Notes: a model not told the origin generated them from the sequence alone. DNA of 16,733 nucleotides from CAYYWW01 sp964475515 (GCA_964475515.1 CAYYWW010000019.1:1-16733); one strand, 5' to 3'. Shown: positions 7,618-14,793, numbered from the stretch's first letter. Numbers and translations: made by a program.

Positions 7618-7643
7618 AAAATTTATTTATACGTTTCGCTCAC
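7618..7643 (-). repeat. Direct repeat copy 2, promoter of the 7201-7593 gene
   Basis: Second copy of the 6582-6607 element, same orientation, one mismatch. It lies immediately after the trpS stop. Similarity extends into the last trpS codons (TTCTTAAAG), so the duplicated unit may include the trpS 3' end. It contains GTGAGCGAAACG plus TATAAAT. Confidence 0.75.
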
Positions 7644-7644
7644 T

Positions 7645-8775
7645 TTATTCTTTAAGAAATAAGTGAACTTTATCTTTTGCCTTTTCTCTTTTTTTCTGGT
7701 GTTCTGTCAGAAACTTTTGGATTTTTTCTATTACAATAGATTTAAGTTCGCCTGTTAACATTTTTCCACTTTCGTAATCTTCCTTTATCTTCTGGAGTTT
7801 TTTGTCGTCAGGCTCAAAAATGAACCTGAGGTATTGGAAAGAAACATCAACGTCTGTATTTCCACCATATTTTCTGTGCTCTTCAATGCTATTACCCCCG
7901 CCAGAGAATGCATATTTCATTATTTTGGTTTTTACTTCTTCAGGAGTATCGGTCAATGAAATGTAAGAAAATGGATCGCTGCTTGACATTTTTCCACCCT
8001 TTAATCCAGGCAAAAGTTTGTGGTATGTCGCTGACGGTAAGAAAAATTTAAACTCGTTTTTTACTCTTTGAGCAATGTCTCTTGTAAGCCTTATATGAGG
8101 GTCCTGATCAATACCAACCGGAACAACAACAGGTTTAGGTCCCCCATACTCTTCTAACTGTGGATGAAGAATATCTCCTACCTGTGTTAATACAGAAACT
8201 ATTTTTGCAGGTGATATGTCACCATATATATCTTTTAATTCATTCAAAGTTGTCCTTCTCCCTAACATAGAGATTAGCCTATAGTATGGAACGCTTCTAT
8301 CGGATTGAAAGTAAAAATCGCAGTTTTTTGGTTTAAGGCCAAGAGCTATATAATTCACAAGATACTCCTCTATAGCAGTTTCCCTGAGCTTCTCCATAGG
8401 AATTTTGCGCATATTATAAGCTTCTATATCAGCAACGCATACGAATAATTTAGCACCTAATTGCTGGTAGTAAATCATTTGCTGTGCAAGTATCATATGT
8501 CCGAAATGAAACTTACCAGAAGGCATAAGTCCAGTCATCATGGCAAAATCTTCTTTCTTCTTTATAGCTTTGAGTATCAAATCGAATCCTCGGTGACCAA
8601 ATATTATACCCCTTTTCATGAGCAGGTGGGGATTTTTCAACTTTTTCAACACTGGTCCGAAGGGTTCTATGCCGAAGTTCTTCATTAATTGTTCGTAGTT
8701 TTTCACTTCAATTGATTTCCACGGGTCTATCTTTTCACTTCCTTTACCAAGATCCCTTCCAGTTATTTTGCTCAT
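7645..8775 (-). CDS. trpS: Tryptophanyl-tRNA synthetase
   Basis: A class I aminoacyl-tRNA synthetase that charges tRNA-Trp. The 376-residue protein, counted from the ATG at 8775, has the archaeal/eukaryotic-type N-terminal extension with IDPW near residue 16. The HIGH-type motif is HFGH (90-93), the diagnostic GIDQDPH is at 221-227 and KMSSS is at 262-266. GIDQDPH separates archaeal/eukaryotic TrpRS from TyrRS and from bacterial TrpRS. In-frame starts also exist at 8781, 8784 and 8814 (TTG). I chose 8775 because the TATA box centred near 8801 is about 26 bases upstream, which predicts a leaderless mRNA; the 8814 reading would place the TATA box inside the gene. It ends directly against the promoter repeat of the next gene. 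Confidence 0.95.
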   Translation of the reverse strand: MSKITGRDLGKGSEKIDPWKSIEVKNYEQLMKNFGIEPFGPVLKKLKNPHLLMKRGIIFGHRGFDLILKAIKKKEDFAMMTGLMPSGKFHFGHMILAQQMIYYQQLGAKLFVCVADIEAYNMRKIPMEKLRETAIEEYLVNYIALGLKPKNCDFYFQSDRSVPYYRLISMLGRRTTLNELKDIYGDISPAKIVSVLTQVGDILHPQLEEYGGPKPVVVPVGIDQDPHIRLTRDIAQRVKNEFKFFLPSATYHKLLPGLKGGKMSSSDPFSYISLTDTPEEVKTKIMKYAFSGGGNSIEEHRKYGGNTDVDVSFQYLRFIFEPDDKKLQKIKEDYESGKMLTGELKSIVIEKIQKFLTEHQKKREKAKDKVHLFLKE

Positions 8776-8794
8776 ATTCATCATTAATTTCTTC

Positions 8795-8806
8795 GGATAT
8801 ATAAAT
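8795..8806 (-). promoter_or_regulatory. TATA box of trpS
   Basis: ATTTATATATCC on the minus strand, preceded by the purine-rich GGAGAG that can serve as BRE. The centre lies about 26 bases before the ATG at 8775. Confidence 0.6.
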
Positions 8807-8883
8807 CTCTCCAACAGATTGAAATAAATGTAATGTAATAAGAGTGGGACGAAATGGAGTGGAGAGGTTAATTTTCTGACGCG

Positions 8884-9525
8884 TTAAATTTTCGCCAAAT
8901 GAATTGCTCTGTAATTTCCGTTATTATCTTTTCTATCGGATATTTTATCAATAAAATAGTTTGGATTTAATGTGATTCTTTTATTTAACTTAAGAAAATG
9001 ACCACGAGAACCGGTTGGATGAGGAATACCAACAATAAAATGGTTTGGAAAACTTAATGCACAAAAATAAAATACATCGTTTCCCAAAGCAAAAATAGTA
9101 GAACATTTAAACAAATTTATTTCTTCACGCAAAAATCTGTTTATGCAAACTCTTAGAGTTTGGACCGGAATTTTTCCATTTTTATCTGACTTCTCACATT
9201 TTACCAAATCGGTCCAGAGTATATCTCCATCGAAACCCAACTTCGTGATCAAATCTCTCGTCCTTTTAAAATAAGCTATCTTATTAAGATTGCTCTCAAA
9301 AAAGTAACTAACAATAGATTTGTATTTAATCCCTCTACTAAGGTAATAATCTCTTTCTCTTTTCTTACATTTGCCTGGATTTAAGCCAACAACTATGCAT
9401 TTATTTGTTCCATTTCTTTTTTCAAGAATTAAGCATCTAGGTATTATGCCTTCTTTGGGATTATTGTTTATTCCTTCGCAATTTAAGTTGCATTTTACTA
9501 GTTTTTCCCCTAGTTCATTTAGCAT
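8884..9525 (-). CDS. Uracil-DNA-glycosylase-fold protein
   Basis: The 213-residue product has the three landmarks of the UDG superfamily. These are a motif-1-like GLNPG (47-51, compare GINPG of TDG/MUG and GMNPG of SMUG1), a central strand WTDLVKC (104-110), and a motif-2-like IPHPTGSRG (167-175), where the catalytic-loop histidine and DNA-intercalation loop normally lie. It would remove uracil or another damaged base from DNA, but motif 1 lacks an obvious catalytic Asp/Glu, so activity and substrate are uncertain. N-terminal cysteines C12, C16, C31 with C110 could bind a metal or Fe-S cluster as in some thermophile UDGs; this is an inference. I chose the ATG at 9525. The one at 9591 adds 22 residues with no recognisable conservation. 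Confidence 0.7.
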   Translation of the reverse strand: MLNELGEKLVKCNLNCEGINNNPKEGIIPRCLILEKRNGTNKCIVVGLNPGKCKKRERDYYLSRGIKYKSIVSYFFESNLNKIAYFKRTRDLITKLGFDGDILWTDLVKCEKSDKNGKIPVQTLRVCINRFLREEINLFKCSTIFALGNDVFYFCALSFPNHFIVGIPHPTGSRGHFLKLNKRITLNPNYFIDKISDRKDNNGNYRAIHLAKI

Positions 9526-9713
9526 AATATTGATATAATGTAAGTATTTTTTAATGTTTCGAAGCTCCAGAAATTCAATTGCGTATAACATATGCGATTT
9601 AACGAAGTCCCCCAGCCGATGGCAAGGAATTCGGGTAAAGCTTTTTGCAAGAAAGTGAAACTGTTAAGCCAATGGTTGTAAAAATGAGTATTCTTCAGCA
9701 TTATTAACTTCAA
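9519..9713 (-). CDS. Possible 64-codon leader ORF before the UDG-like gene
   Basis: The frame begins with TTG at 9713, exactly where a leaderless transcript from the palindromic TATA at 9734-9743 would start. Its stop overlaps the UDG-like start at 9525 by a few bases, as in translational coupling. The product (starts MKLIMLKNTH; tryptophan- and phenylalanine-rich) resembles no family I know. It may simply be an untranslated leader with a GC-rich patch at about 9600-9640. Confidence 0.2.
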   Translation of the reverse strand: MKLIMLKNTHFYNHWLNSFTFLQKALPEFLAIGWGTSLNRICYTQLNFWSFETLKNTYIISILC

Positions 9714-9733
9714 AGTGACAAATTAACCGAAAT

Positions 9734-9743
9734 ATTTATAAAT
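9734..9743. promoter_or_regulatory. Palindromic TATA box, possibly bidirectional
   Basis: ATTTATAAAT is a perfect palindrome. Its centre is 25.5 bases before the GTG at 9764 on the plus strand, preceded by CGAAAT as a BRE. It is also 25.5 bases before a TTG at 9713 on the minus strand, upstream of the UDG-like gene. The plus-strand assignment is the more secure. Confidence 0.6.
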
Positions 9744-9763
9744 ATTAATCCTATGCCATTTGT

Positions 9764-10009
9764 GTGGAAGAGAAATCACAGGAATTGAGAGGAGTGGAAA
9801 GCTCGTACTTAATAAAATGTCGCGGTGTTAGTAAAAAAGAAATTTGGCCTTTATCAGAAGAAGCAGCAGAACAAGTAATTGTGAAGGTCTATCGTGATGG
9901 ACACACAATACCAGTATGCAGATACTTAGAAGGCGACTCTGACAACATTTGCTCAGCAGCTCTTGATGAAGAGGATAGAACTTTTTGTCCTTATAGAACA
10001 TTCCGTTAA
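9764..10009 (+). CDS. Small four-cysteine protein, function unknown
   Basis: An 81-residue soluble protein with four cysteines at C19, C52, C63 and C75. The spacing (C-x32-C-x10-C-x11-C, with FCPYR near the end) suggests one zinc or Fe-S site joining an N-terminal strand to a C-terminal knuckle. I do not recognise the family. The GTG start lies 25.5 bases from the centre of a TATA palindrome, so the mRNA is expected to be leaderless. The only nearby ATG (9753) is out of frame. It is convergent with rpoD. Confidence 0.7.
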   Translation: MEEKSQELRGVESSYLIKCRGVSKKEIWPLSEEAAEQVIVKVYRDGHTIPVCRYLEGDSDNICSAALDEEDRTFCPYRTFR

Positions 10010-10099
10010 CTTTTACTCGATAATTTTTAACATTGACCCAGAAATATAAACACATGTTTTTAAAAGTTTTCCATTCAACTTCATTAGATAAAGAGAAAA

Positions 10100-10861
10100 C
10101 TATATATTCTTGATTTTTTCTTTGAACTCAGATGCTTTCTCTGTCAAAATCTCAACAGCCTTTTTTACAATATAATCCGGTGAGAGGCCAGAAACAGATT
10201 CAACCCTGAATATGAACTTGTTCTCATTCAAAACTATTTTATAATCTCCGATCTGGCACGGTTTTGTAATGTCTAGCTTCACAGGATCTGGTATCACAGG
10301 TTTATTCCCTTTCATAGAAACTATACCATCTGGGCATTTTTCCAATTTTTCACCTTTTTCCAGCTTCTTTATCTCAGGATAGTATTGATAGCTGGCAATA
10401 GCTGCCTGATATTTGGCATGTTCTCTTCCAGTTCCCAACCTGGCTACAGCTTCAAGCTTTATTTTTTGTCCCTTAAGAAGCTCAACTATGGGAAATTTAG
10501 GACTTAACGGCTTAACCTCAGGGTTTGAAGATTTCATATCTCCGGAATAAACAACACAAGGACCGGTTTTTTCCAATGCAAAAACTACTTGGCAAAGTGG
10601 ACAACCTTTACCTTCACATTTGCACTGACCTTGGAAATTAAATTTTTTGGGGTCAAAAGAAAGGGGTATCATACCTAATCTGTGTGCAATTATTTCATCA
10701 AAAAGAGCTGAGTTATTTTCATGAACTTCTATCCAATCCACGGCCAAAACAGGAACTTCTGACATTATAGCCCTTCTCAGAGAGTTTGCAAAATCAGGCT
10801 TGACACCATCTAATATAAATTCCAGTTTCTCACCTTTTTTCTTGGTAATTTTGACATCCAT
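10100..10861 (-). CDS. rpoD: DNA-directed RNA polymerase subunit D
   Basis: Subunit D is the archaeal counterpart of the bacterial alpha N-terminal domain and eukaryotic Rpb3, and with subunit L starts polymerase assembly. In this 253-residue protein the dimerisation domain is clear (ANSLRRAIMSEVPVLAVDWI at 25-44, HRLGMIPL at 60-67). The conserved cysteine knot CKCEGKGCPLC is at 80-90, and GREHAKYQ at 145-152 is typical. The small ferredoxin-like insert (about 170-205), which in Sulfolobus holds a 4Fe-4S cluster, has only C176 and C202, so no cluster is expected. The start is preceded by AAGGTG. This is the last gene of the operon, 26 bases after nusA, although archaeal rpoD normally follows S13-S4-S11. 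Confidence 0.95.
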   Translation of the reverse strand: MDVKITKKKGEKLEFILDGVKPDFANSLRRAIMSEVPVLAVDWIEVHENNSALFDEIIAHRLGMIPLSFDPKKFNFQGQCKCEGKGCPLCQVVFALEKTGPCVVYSGDMKSSNPEVKPLSPKFPIVELLKGQKIKLEAVARLGTGREHAKYQAAIASYQYYPEIKKLEKGEKLEKCPDGIVSMKGNKPVIPDPVKLDITKPCQIGDYKIVLNENKFIFRVESVSGLSPDYIVKKAVEILTEKASEFKEKIKNI

Positions 10862-10887
10862 TCAAACACCTTCAGTGATATATTAAC

Positions 10888-11295
10888 TTACATCCTTACC
10901 TTTAAATCCTTTATTGAAAAGTGTCTTCTTAATAATTCTTTTATTGCTTTAATATTATTTCCGTTCCTTCCAATTATCTTTGATTTATCTTCGAAAGGAA
11001 TCGAAATAATAACGGTGTCATTGTTTATTTTCATGCTTTTCAAACTCGGTACCATCTTTTTGATTGTTTTTTCAAGCGTGTCGTATATAGCAAAAAGTTT
11101 GATATTTTTCCCCATGGCCTTTCTTAATTTTTTCACATTCGAACCGTTCTTCCCTATAGCAAACACCATCTTCCCAGGGCTGACTAAAAAATAAATACAA
11201 TCCTCTGTTATTAGACAGTCTTTGGGCTGCACTCCTGTAACTTTTACAAACAGCCCGATGTTCCGTATTTCCTCGATTCCAAGTTTTACGCTCAT
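10888..11295 (-). CDS. nusA: NusA-like transcription factor (two KH domains)
   Basis: Archaeal NusA lacks the bacterial N-terminal and S1 domains and consists only of two KH RNA-binding domains; 135 residues is the usual size. The two KH signatures are GKNGSNVKKLRKAMG (about 48-62) and IIGRNGNNIKAIKELL (about 107-122), both with the GxxG loop. It is thought to act in transcription elongation, termination or rRNA synthesis. Its ATG overlaps the L30e stop by four bases (ATGA). The L30e-nusA pair is conserved in archaea, usually downstream of rpoA2 and upstream of S12-S7; here it is followed by rpoD. Confidence 0.93.
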   Translation of the reverse strand: MSVKLGIEEIRNIGLFVKVTGVQPKDCLITEDCIYFLVSPGKMVFAIGKNGSNVKKLRKAMGKNIKLFAIYDTLEKTIKKMVPSLKSMKINNDTVIISIPFEDKSKIIGRNGNNIKAIKELLRRHFSIKDLKVRM

Positions 11296-11555
11296 TTTCC
11301 GATACCTATCATTAGTATACTGAAAGGCTTACCGCAATATTCACCAAGTTCTGCTGAACTTCCTTTGAATTTTTCTATTTTTATGTCCGACAAAGATGCG
11401 TATCGATTAAGATCTTTAACCTTATTTTCAGGACAGTTAGAAGCATAAAAAACAGCTTTCACTTTACCTTGTTTTATACCTCTGAGCACACTTCTCGTCC
11501 CTATGAATATTTTTTTACTTTTTATTGCCTCTTTGATTTCTTTTTTTGTTAACAT
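11292..11555 (-). CDS. rpl30e: Ribosomal protein L30e
   Basis: A member of the L7Ae/L30e kink-turn-binding family. The 87-residue protein is slightly short for L30e (about 100). It shows the family pattern: KSKKIFIGTRSVLRGIKQGK near 13-32, then KAVFYASNCPEN and a C-terminal hydrophobic strand FSILMIGIGK. The start is preceded by AGGTGA overlapping the S8 stop, so S8, L30e and NusA are translated from one message. Its place before nusA identifies it as L30e rather than L7Ae. Confidence 0.88.
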   Translation of the reverse strand: MLTKKEIKEAIKSKKIFIGTRSVLRGIKQGKVKAVFYASNCPENKVKDLNRYASLSDIKIEKFKGSSAELGEYCGKPFSILMIGIGK

Positions 11556-11565
11556 ATCCTTTCAC

Positions 11566-11952
11566 CTAGTAGACGTATCCTATTAATTTTCCACCAATTC
11601 CTTCTTTCTTCGCTTGGTTTTGATCCATGAGACCCTTTGAAGTTGAAACTATTAAAAGACCAATACCAACAGCAGGCAAATATCTTTTCTCAAATTTTAT
11701 AAATTCATCCTTTTTAACAGAAAATCTAGGCTTTATGACATTAGCATCATTTATTTTCTTGAGTAATTTTACTCTGAATTTTCCACCACGGCCATCTTCT
11801 ATGTATTCAAAATCTCCAATGTATCCATGTTTTTTCATAATCTGAAGTACATTCTTTATAAGTTTAGAGGCCGGTGTAATACATTCAGATTTACCTTTGT
11901 TTTCTGCGTTTTTTATGATACAAAACATATCAGCAACAATATCCTGTCTCAT
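11566..11952 (-). CDS. rps8: Ribosomal protein S8 (uS8)
   Basis: Small-subunit protein binding the central domain of 16S rRNA. 128 residues, near the archaeal norm of 130. It has the archaeal N-terminus MRQDIVADMFCIIKNAE and the conserved C-terminal motif LLIVSTSKGLMDQNQAKKEGIGGKLIGYVY, split here as ISTSKG-like and GGKLIGYVY. The start is 4 bases after the S14 stop, as expected in the spc-type operon. L6, which normally follows S8, is absent; L30e comes next instead. Confidence 0.95.
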   Translation of the reverse strand: MRQDIVADMFCIIKNAENKGKSECITPASKLIKNVLQIMKKHGYIGDFEYIEDGRGGKFRVKLLKKINDANVIKPRFSVKKDEFIKFEKRYLPAVGIGLLIVSTSKGLMDQNQAKKEGIGGKLIGYVY

Positions 11953-11955
11953 AGG

Positions 11956-12177
11956 CTAATCGTATTTTTTAAATCCAATTTTTTCAGCTTCCTCCCTGAA
12001 GCATTGCCTACAGTATAAAAGGCCATATTTTCTTATTACACCGCGGGTTTTTCCACATCTTCTACACTTGTAAACAGTTTTTCCGAATTTTCTCTTTTTT
12101 GGCGTATTGAACTTTAAAAATCTGGCTAACTTTGTCGCCTTGTTCTCTATTTGTTTTTTTACGCCCTCATAACTCAT
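11956..12177 (-). CDS. rps14: Ribosomal protein S14 (uS14), zinc-binding type
   Basis: 73 residues. Two CxxC pairs (C38/C41 and C56/C59) form the zinc site of the C+ type of S14, near the 3' major domain of 16S rRNA. The protein has an N-terminal extension of about 25 residues beyond the usual archaeal length of about 54. An AT-rich gap of 41 bases separates it from L5 and contains a possible internal TATA, which would make this ATG a leaderless start. Confidence 0.93.
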   Translation of the reverse strand: MSYEGVKKQIENKATKLARFLKFNTPKKRKFGKTVYKCRRCGKTRGVIRKYGLLYCRQCFREEAEKIGFKKYD

Positions 12178-12198
12178 AATATCTTTTATTCAACATTG

Positions 12199-12209
12199 TT
12201 TTTAAAATT
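12199..12209 (-). promoter_or_regulatory. Possible internal promoter before S14
   Basis: TTTTAAAA-type AT tract centred near 12204, about 26 bases before the S14 ATG, in the one sizeable gap of the operon. It could start a leaderless S14-S8-L30e-NusA-RpoD message. Confidence 0.35.
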
Positions 12210-12218
12210 TATTAAGTG

Positions 12219-12740
12219 CTACTCTTCCTCTTCACCTTCTTTTACTATCTTAACACCAAGACTTTTCTCTGCGAATTTCATTGCCTCTTCCTTTGTTATT
12301 CTGTGAGTCTTCCCTATTTTTCCTTTTCTGATTTTTTTCCTTTTAACACGGTAGCCCGGCCTTTCAAGTGTAACACAAACATCCATGCCAATAATTCCTA
12401 TATCAGGGTCGTATTTCAACCCAGGAATGTTTATGTACTCATCAATTCCAAAGGAAAAGTTTCCAGTGTCATCAAAGCTGTCCTCCTTTATCCTGTTTTC
12501 CACGGCTTCCAGGAGTCTTTTCAAAAGTTCTATGCTTTCTTTCCCTCTTATAGTGACTTTTGCTCCTATGGCCCTTCCTTTAGAGACTCCGAACGTTGTT
12601 CTTTTTTTGGTTCTTGTTATTACAACCTTTCTTCCGGTTAGCTTCTCAAGTAATTTTTTAGCGACATCAGCAGCTGCAGGCTCTTTTACACCAATGTTCA
12701 AGGTTACTTTCTCTATCCGTATCTCTTTCATCGGATTCAT
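12219..12740 (-). CDS. rpl5: Ribosomal protein L5 (uL5)
   Basis: Large-subunit protein that contacts 5S rRNA and the P-site tRNA. 173 residues with the conserved start MKEIRIEKVTLNIG, the motif KRTTFGVSKGRAIGAKVTIRG (about 44-64) and GIDEYINIPGLKYDPDIGI (about 102-120), followed by an acidic C-terminus. The ATG overlaps the S4e stop (ATGA), showing coupling; MKEIRIEK at residue 4 is an alternative start. Confidence 0.96.
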   Translation of the reverse strand: MNPMKEIRIEKVTLNIGVKEPAAADVAKKLLEKLTGRKVVITRTKKRTTFGVSKGRAIGAKVTIRGKESIELLKRLLEAVENRIKEDSFDDTGNFSFGIDEYINIPGLKYDPDIGIIGMDVCVTLERPGYRVKRKKIRKGKIGKTHRITKEEAMKFAEKSLGVKIVKEGEEEE

Positions 12741-13564
12741 TTTTTCACCCTCTTGGTTGATTGCTTCTTATTTAACGTTGATTTAGTGGATGTTTTTTTC
12801 TTAGCAGTTTTTGTTTCACTTTTTTTAACTTCTTTTTTTCTCTCAGTTTGAGAAGAAGTTTTACCTAAAAAATCTGAAGGTATAACCATGACATAGTCTT
12901 TAAGTGTTTTTATTTGTTTTCCATCTGCTTCAAGCGTGATGGTGCTTGATTCCAGCATGGTTTTCCTTCTGTATATTTCTTTTATCACACCACCGAGACC
13001 TTTGTTTTTTCCCATAGTTATGATAGCATTCTCACCAACCTTTAATTCAATGTGTTGCAATATTTTCTGCTCTGGAAGTTTTATGAGTAGAGAATCACCG
13101 ACTTTATATTTTTTTGCATCATCCGCTTTCAGAAGTATATTTTTCCCATCGTGGAGATTAAGTTGTATCATGTTTTTTTTCAATCTCGTTTTGTTATTTA
13201 TTTTGCAGACTTTCTTATCTGATTCCTCTTGCTTAATTTCTTCAAGCTTTAGTCCTTTTGGAGAAGGAACAATTCGGAAGTACTTTTTAATGGAAGCAAT
13301 CTCAACAACATCCATCAAACCAACAGGAAATTTCGGATCTTTTCTGACCTTCTTATCAACCAAAATATTTCCAGTGTTAAGTATTTTTTTCGCCTCTTTC
13401 GTATTTTCCGCAAAATGAAGTATATCTCTCAACAGTATAAGCAATGGTATGCATTGATCTTGCGGATGAGGACCGGGTGACGGTTTGATAGTGAAAACAT
13501 ACTCTTTTCTGGCAATATTCCAAAACTTCGGAGCAAGGTATCTTTTTAAATGGGCCATAATCAT
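12737..13564 (-). CDS. rps4e: Ribosomal protein S4e (eS4)
   Basis: Archaeal/eukaryotic small-subunit protein. The N-terminus MAHLKRYLAPKFWNI, an S4-like RNA-binding segment with the NILVDKKVRKDPKFPVGL stretch and a KOW-like region (GENAIITMGKNKGLGGVI) are all present. At 275 residues it is longer than usual (about 235-245) because of a lysine/serine/threonine-rich tail after about residue 235, which is probably disordered and RNA-binding. The ATG overlaps the L24 stop; the second ATG at 13558 gives the more typical MAHLKR start. Confidence 0.95.
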   Translation of the reverse strand: MIMAHLKRYLAPKFWNIARKEYVFTIKPSPGPHPQDQCIPLLILLRDILHFAENTKEAKKILNTGNILVDKKVRKDPKFPVGLMDVVEIASIKKYFRIVPSPKGLKLEEIKQEESDKKVCKINNKTRLKKNMIQLNLHDGKNILLKADDAKKYKVGDSLLIKLPEQKILQHIELKVGENAIITMGKNKGLGGVIKEIYRRKTMLESSTITLEADGKQIKTLKDYVMVIPSDFLGKTSSQTERKKEVKKSETKTAKKKTSTKSTLNKKQSTKRVKK

Positions 13565-14055
13565 TCACTTTTTTTCTTTGATCTCTCCTTATCTATTTTT
13601 GAAACAGTTTTATAAGATTTTTCTGTTTTTTTCTTTTCAACTTTATCTTTCTTTTCTGAATTTTCAATATTAGATTTTGCCCTGCTTATAGCTTCGAGCC
13701 TTTTTTTATCATCTAAATTCATGTTTACTATTTTTAAGTTAGATGGCTCTAATGCTCTCATAACTTCGCTGCCATCAGCTTTTTTAACTGTTATTCCACT
13801 AACATAAACCTTGCATTTACTGAGATCAACTCTTTCGACAGTACCCCTTAATCCTTTGCTTGATCCCCTCATTACCTCCACTTCATCACCTTTTCTAATA
13901 GGTATAGATCTAATTCCATACTTGTTCCTAAGTTCAGGTGAGAGGTGGGCGGATACAAACTTACGTCTTATGTGAAGCGGAGCATTATATCTATATTTTC
14001 TCTGTTTTCTTGGTTGTTTGCTGCTTACCCACTCGCGTGACCACTTAGTTTTCAT
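13561..14055 (-). CDS. rpl24: Ribosomal protein L24 (uL24)
   Basis: Early assembly protein of the large subunit. The archaeal core (about 1-120) has PLHIRRKFVSAHLSPELRNKYG and the KOW motif GDEVEVMRGSSKGLRGTVERVD. The extra C-terminal segment (about 130-164) is a lysine-rich tail like the one on the neighbouring S4e. AGGTGA lies five bases before the ATG and contains the stop of the upstream gene, so translation is coupled. Confidence 0.95.
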   Translation of the reverse strand: MKTKWSREWVSSKQPRKQRKYRYNAPLHIRRKFVSAHLSPELRNKYGIRSIPIRKGDEVEVMRGSSKGLRGTVERVDLSKCKVYVSGITVKKADGSEVMRALEPSNLKIVNMNLDDKKRLEAISRAKSNIENSEKKDKVEKKKTEKSYKTVSKIDKERSKKKSE

Positions 14056-14059
14056 GTCT

Positions 14060-14380
14060 TCACCTTACTTTTGTACCATTTGGTACATCTTTTTCCGGTT
14101 CTAATAGAACAGGAACATCACCATCAACAGCACACAAAATCATACCTTGACTTTCAACACCACGAAGTTTTTTTGGTTCTAAGTTAACCAGAACCGGTAT
14201 CTTTTTACCTATTATTTCCTCTGGTTTGTAATATTCAGCTATACCTGCAACAAGTTGTTTTGACTCGTTACCTAAATCAACTTCTAATTTTAACAGTTTG
14301 TCAGCACCTTCTATTTTTTCAGCTTTTTTTATTTCACCTATTCTTATATCAATTTTTAACCAATCATCAAATGCTATCAT
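14060..14380 (-). CDS. tRNA-binding (EMAP/CsaA/MetRS-beta-like) protein
   Basis: A single OB-fold tRNA-binding domain of 106 residues. It shows the landmarks of the Arc1p/EMAPII/MetRS C-terminal family: FDDWLKIDIRIGEIKKAEKIEGADKLLKLEVDLG in the first third (shown here only by its DIRIG, HP/GADKLL and LEVDLG elements), VAGIAEYY in the middle and VNLEPKKLRGVESQGMILCA near 67-86. It may be the separate beta subunit of MetRS or a free tRNA-binding protein. It is embedded between L14 and L24 with its own SD (GAGGTGG), tightly spaced on both sides, so it is co-expressed with the ribosomal proteins. Confidence 0.9.
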   Translation of the reverse strand: MIAFDDWLKIDIRIGEIKKAEKIEGADKLLKLEVDLGNESKQLVAGIAEYYKPEEIIGKKIPVLVNLEPKKLRGVESQGMILCAVDGDVPVLLEPEKDVPNGTKVR

Positions 14381-14389
14381 ATAACCACC

Positions 14390-14788
14390 TCACACTATTA
14401 TATTTGCTAATTTTCCTATTGCAGGAAATCTTTCAACAACCTCCTTGGCAACAGGACCTTTTATTAAGGTGCCTTTCGGAGTGAAATCATCATTAACAAC
14501 AACAGCGGCATTGTCTTCAAATCTAATAGACATTCCGTTCGGTCTCTTATACTCTTTTTTCTGTCTTATTATGACGCATTTGAGTTTTTCGTGTCTAACT
14601 TTTTCGTTACCTTTTTTGACCCTGCATAGAACGAGGCTGCCAACACCTGCTCTCGGGTTCGTTCTCCTCTTACCCTTATAACCCATAACTGAAATTATTT
14701 GGAGTTCCTTAGCTCCGCTGTTGTCTGCACAGACTAACACAGAACCCTTTTGCAACGCTTTCGTTGGAACGGTAGACATAGCTTTCAT
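14390..14788 (-). CDS. rpl14: Ribosomal protein L14 (uL14)
   Basis: Large-subunit protein at the subunit interface. From the ATG at 14788 the product is 132 residues, the archaeal norm, beginning MKAMSTVPTKALQKG and continuing into the signature VLVCADNSGAKELQIISV. The core motifs KRRTNPRAGVGSLVLCRVKKG and FEDNAAVVVNDDFTPKGTLI follow in normal order. An in-frame ATG at 14794 overlaps the S17 stop (TGATG), and the frame stays open upstream inside S17, but those residues are not conserved. Confidence 0.95.
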   Translation of the reverse strand: MKAMSTVPTKALQKGSVLVCADNSGAKELQIISVMGYKGKRRTNPRAGVGSLVLCRVKKGNEKVRHEKLKCVIIRQKKEYKRPNGMSIRFEDNAAVVVNDDFTPKGTLIKGPVAKEVVERFPAIGKLANIIV

Positions 14789-14793
14789 AAGCA

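Noticed and set aside
9592..9681. 29-codon plus-strand frame starting MRFNEVPQPMARNSGK
   Set aside because: It looks protein-like but has no SD, no TATA at the right distance and no recognised family, and it overlaps the probable leader of the UDG-like gene.
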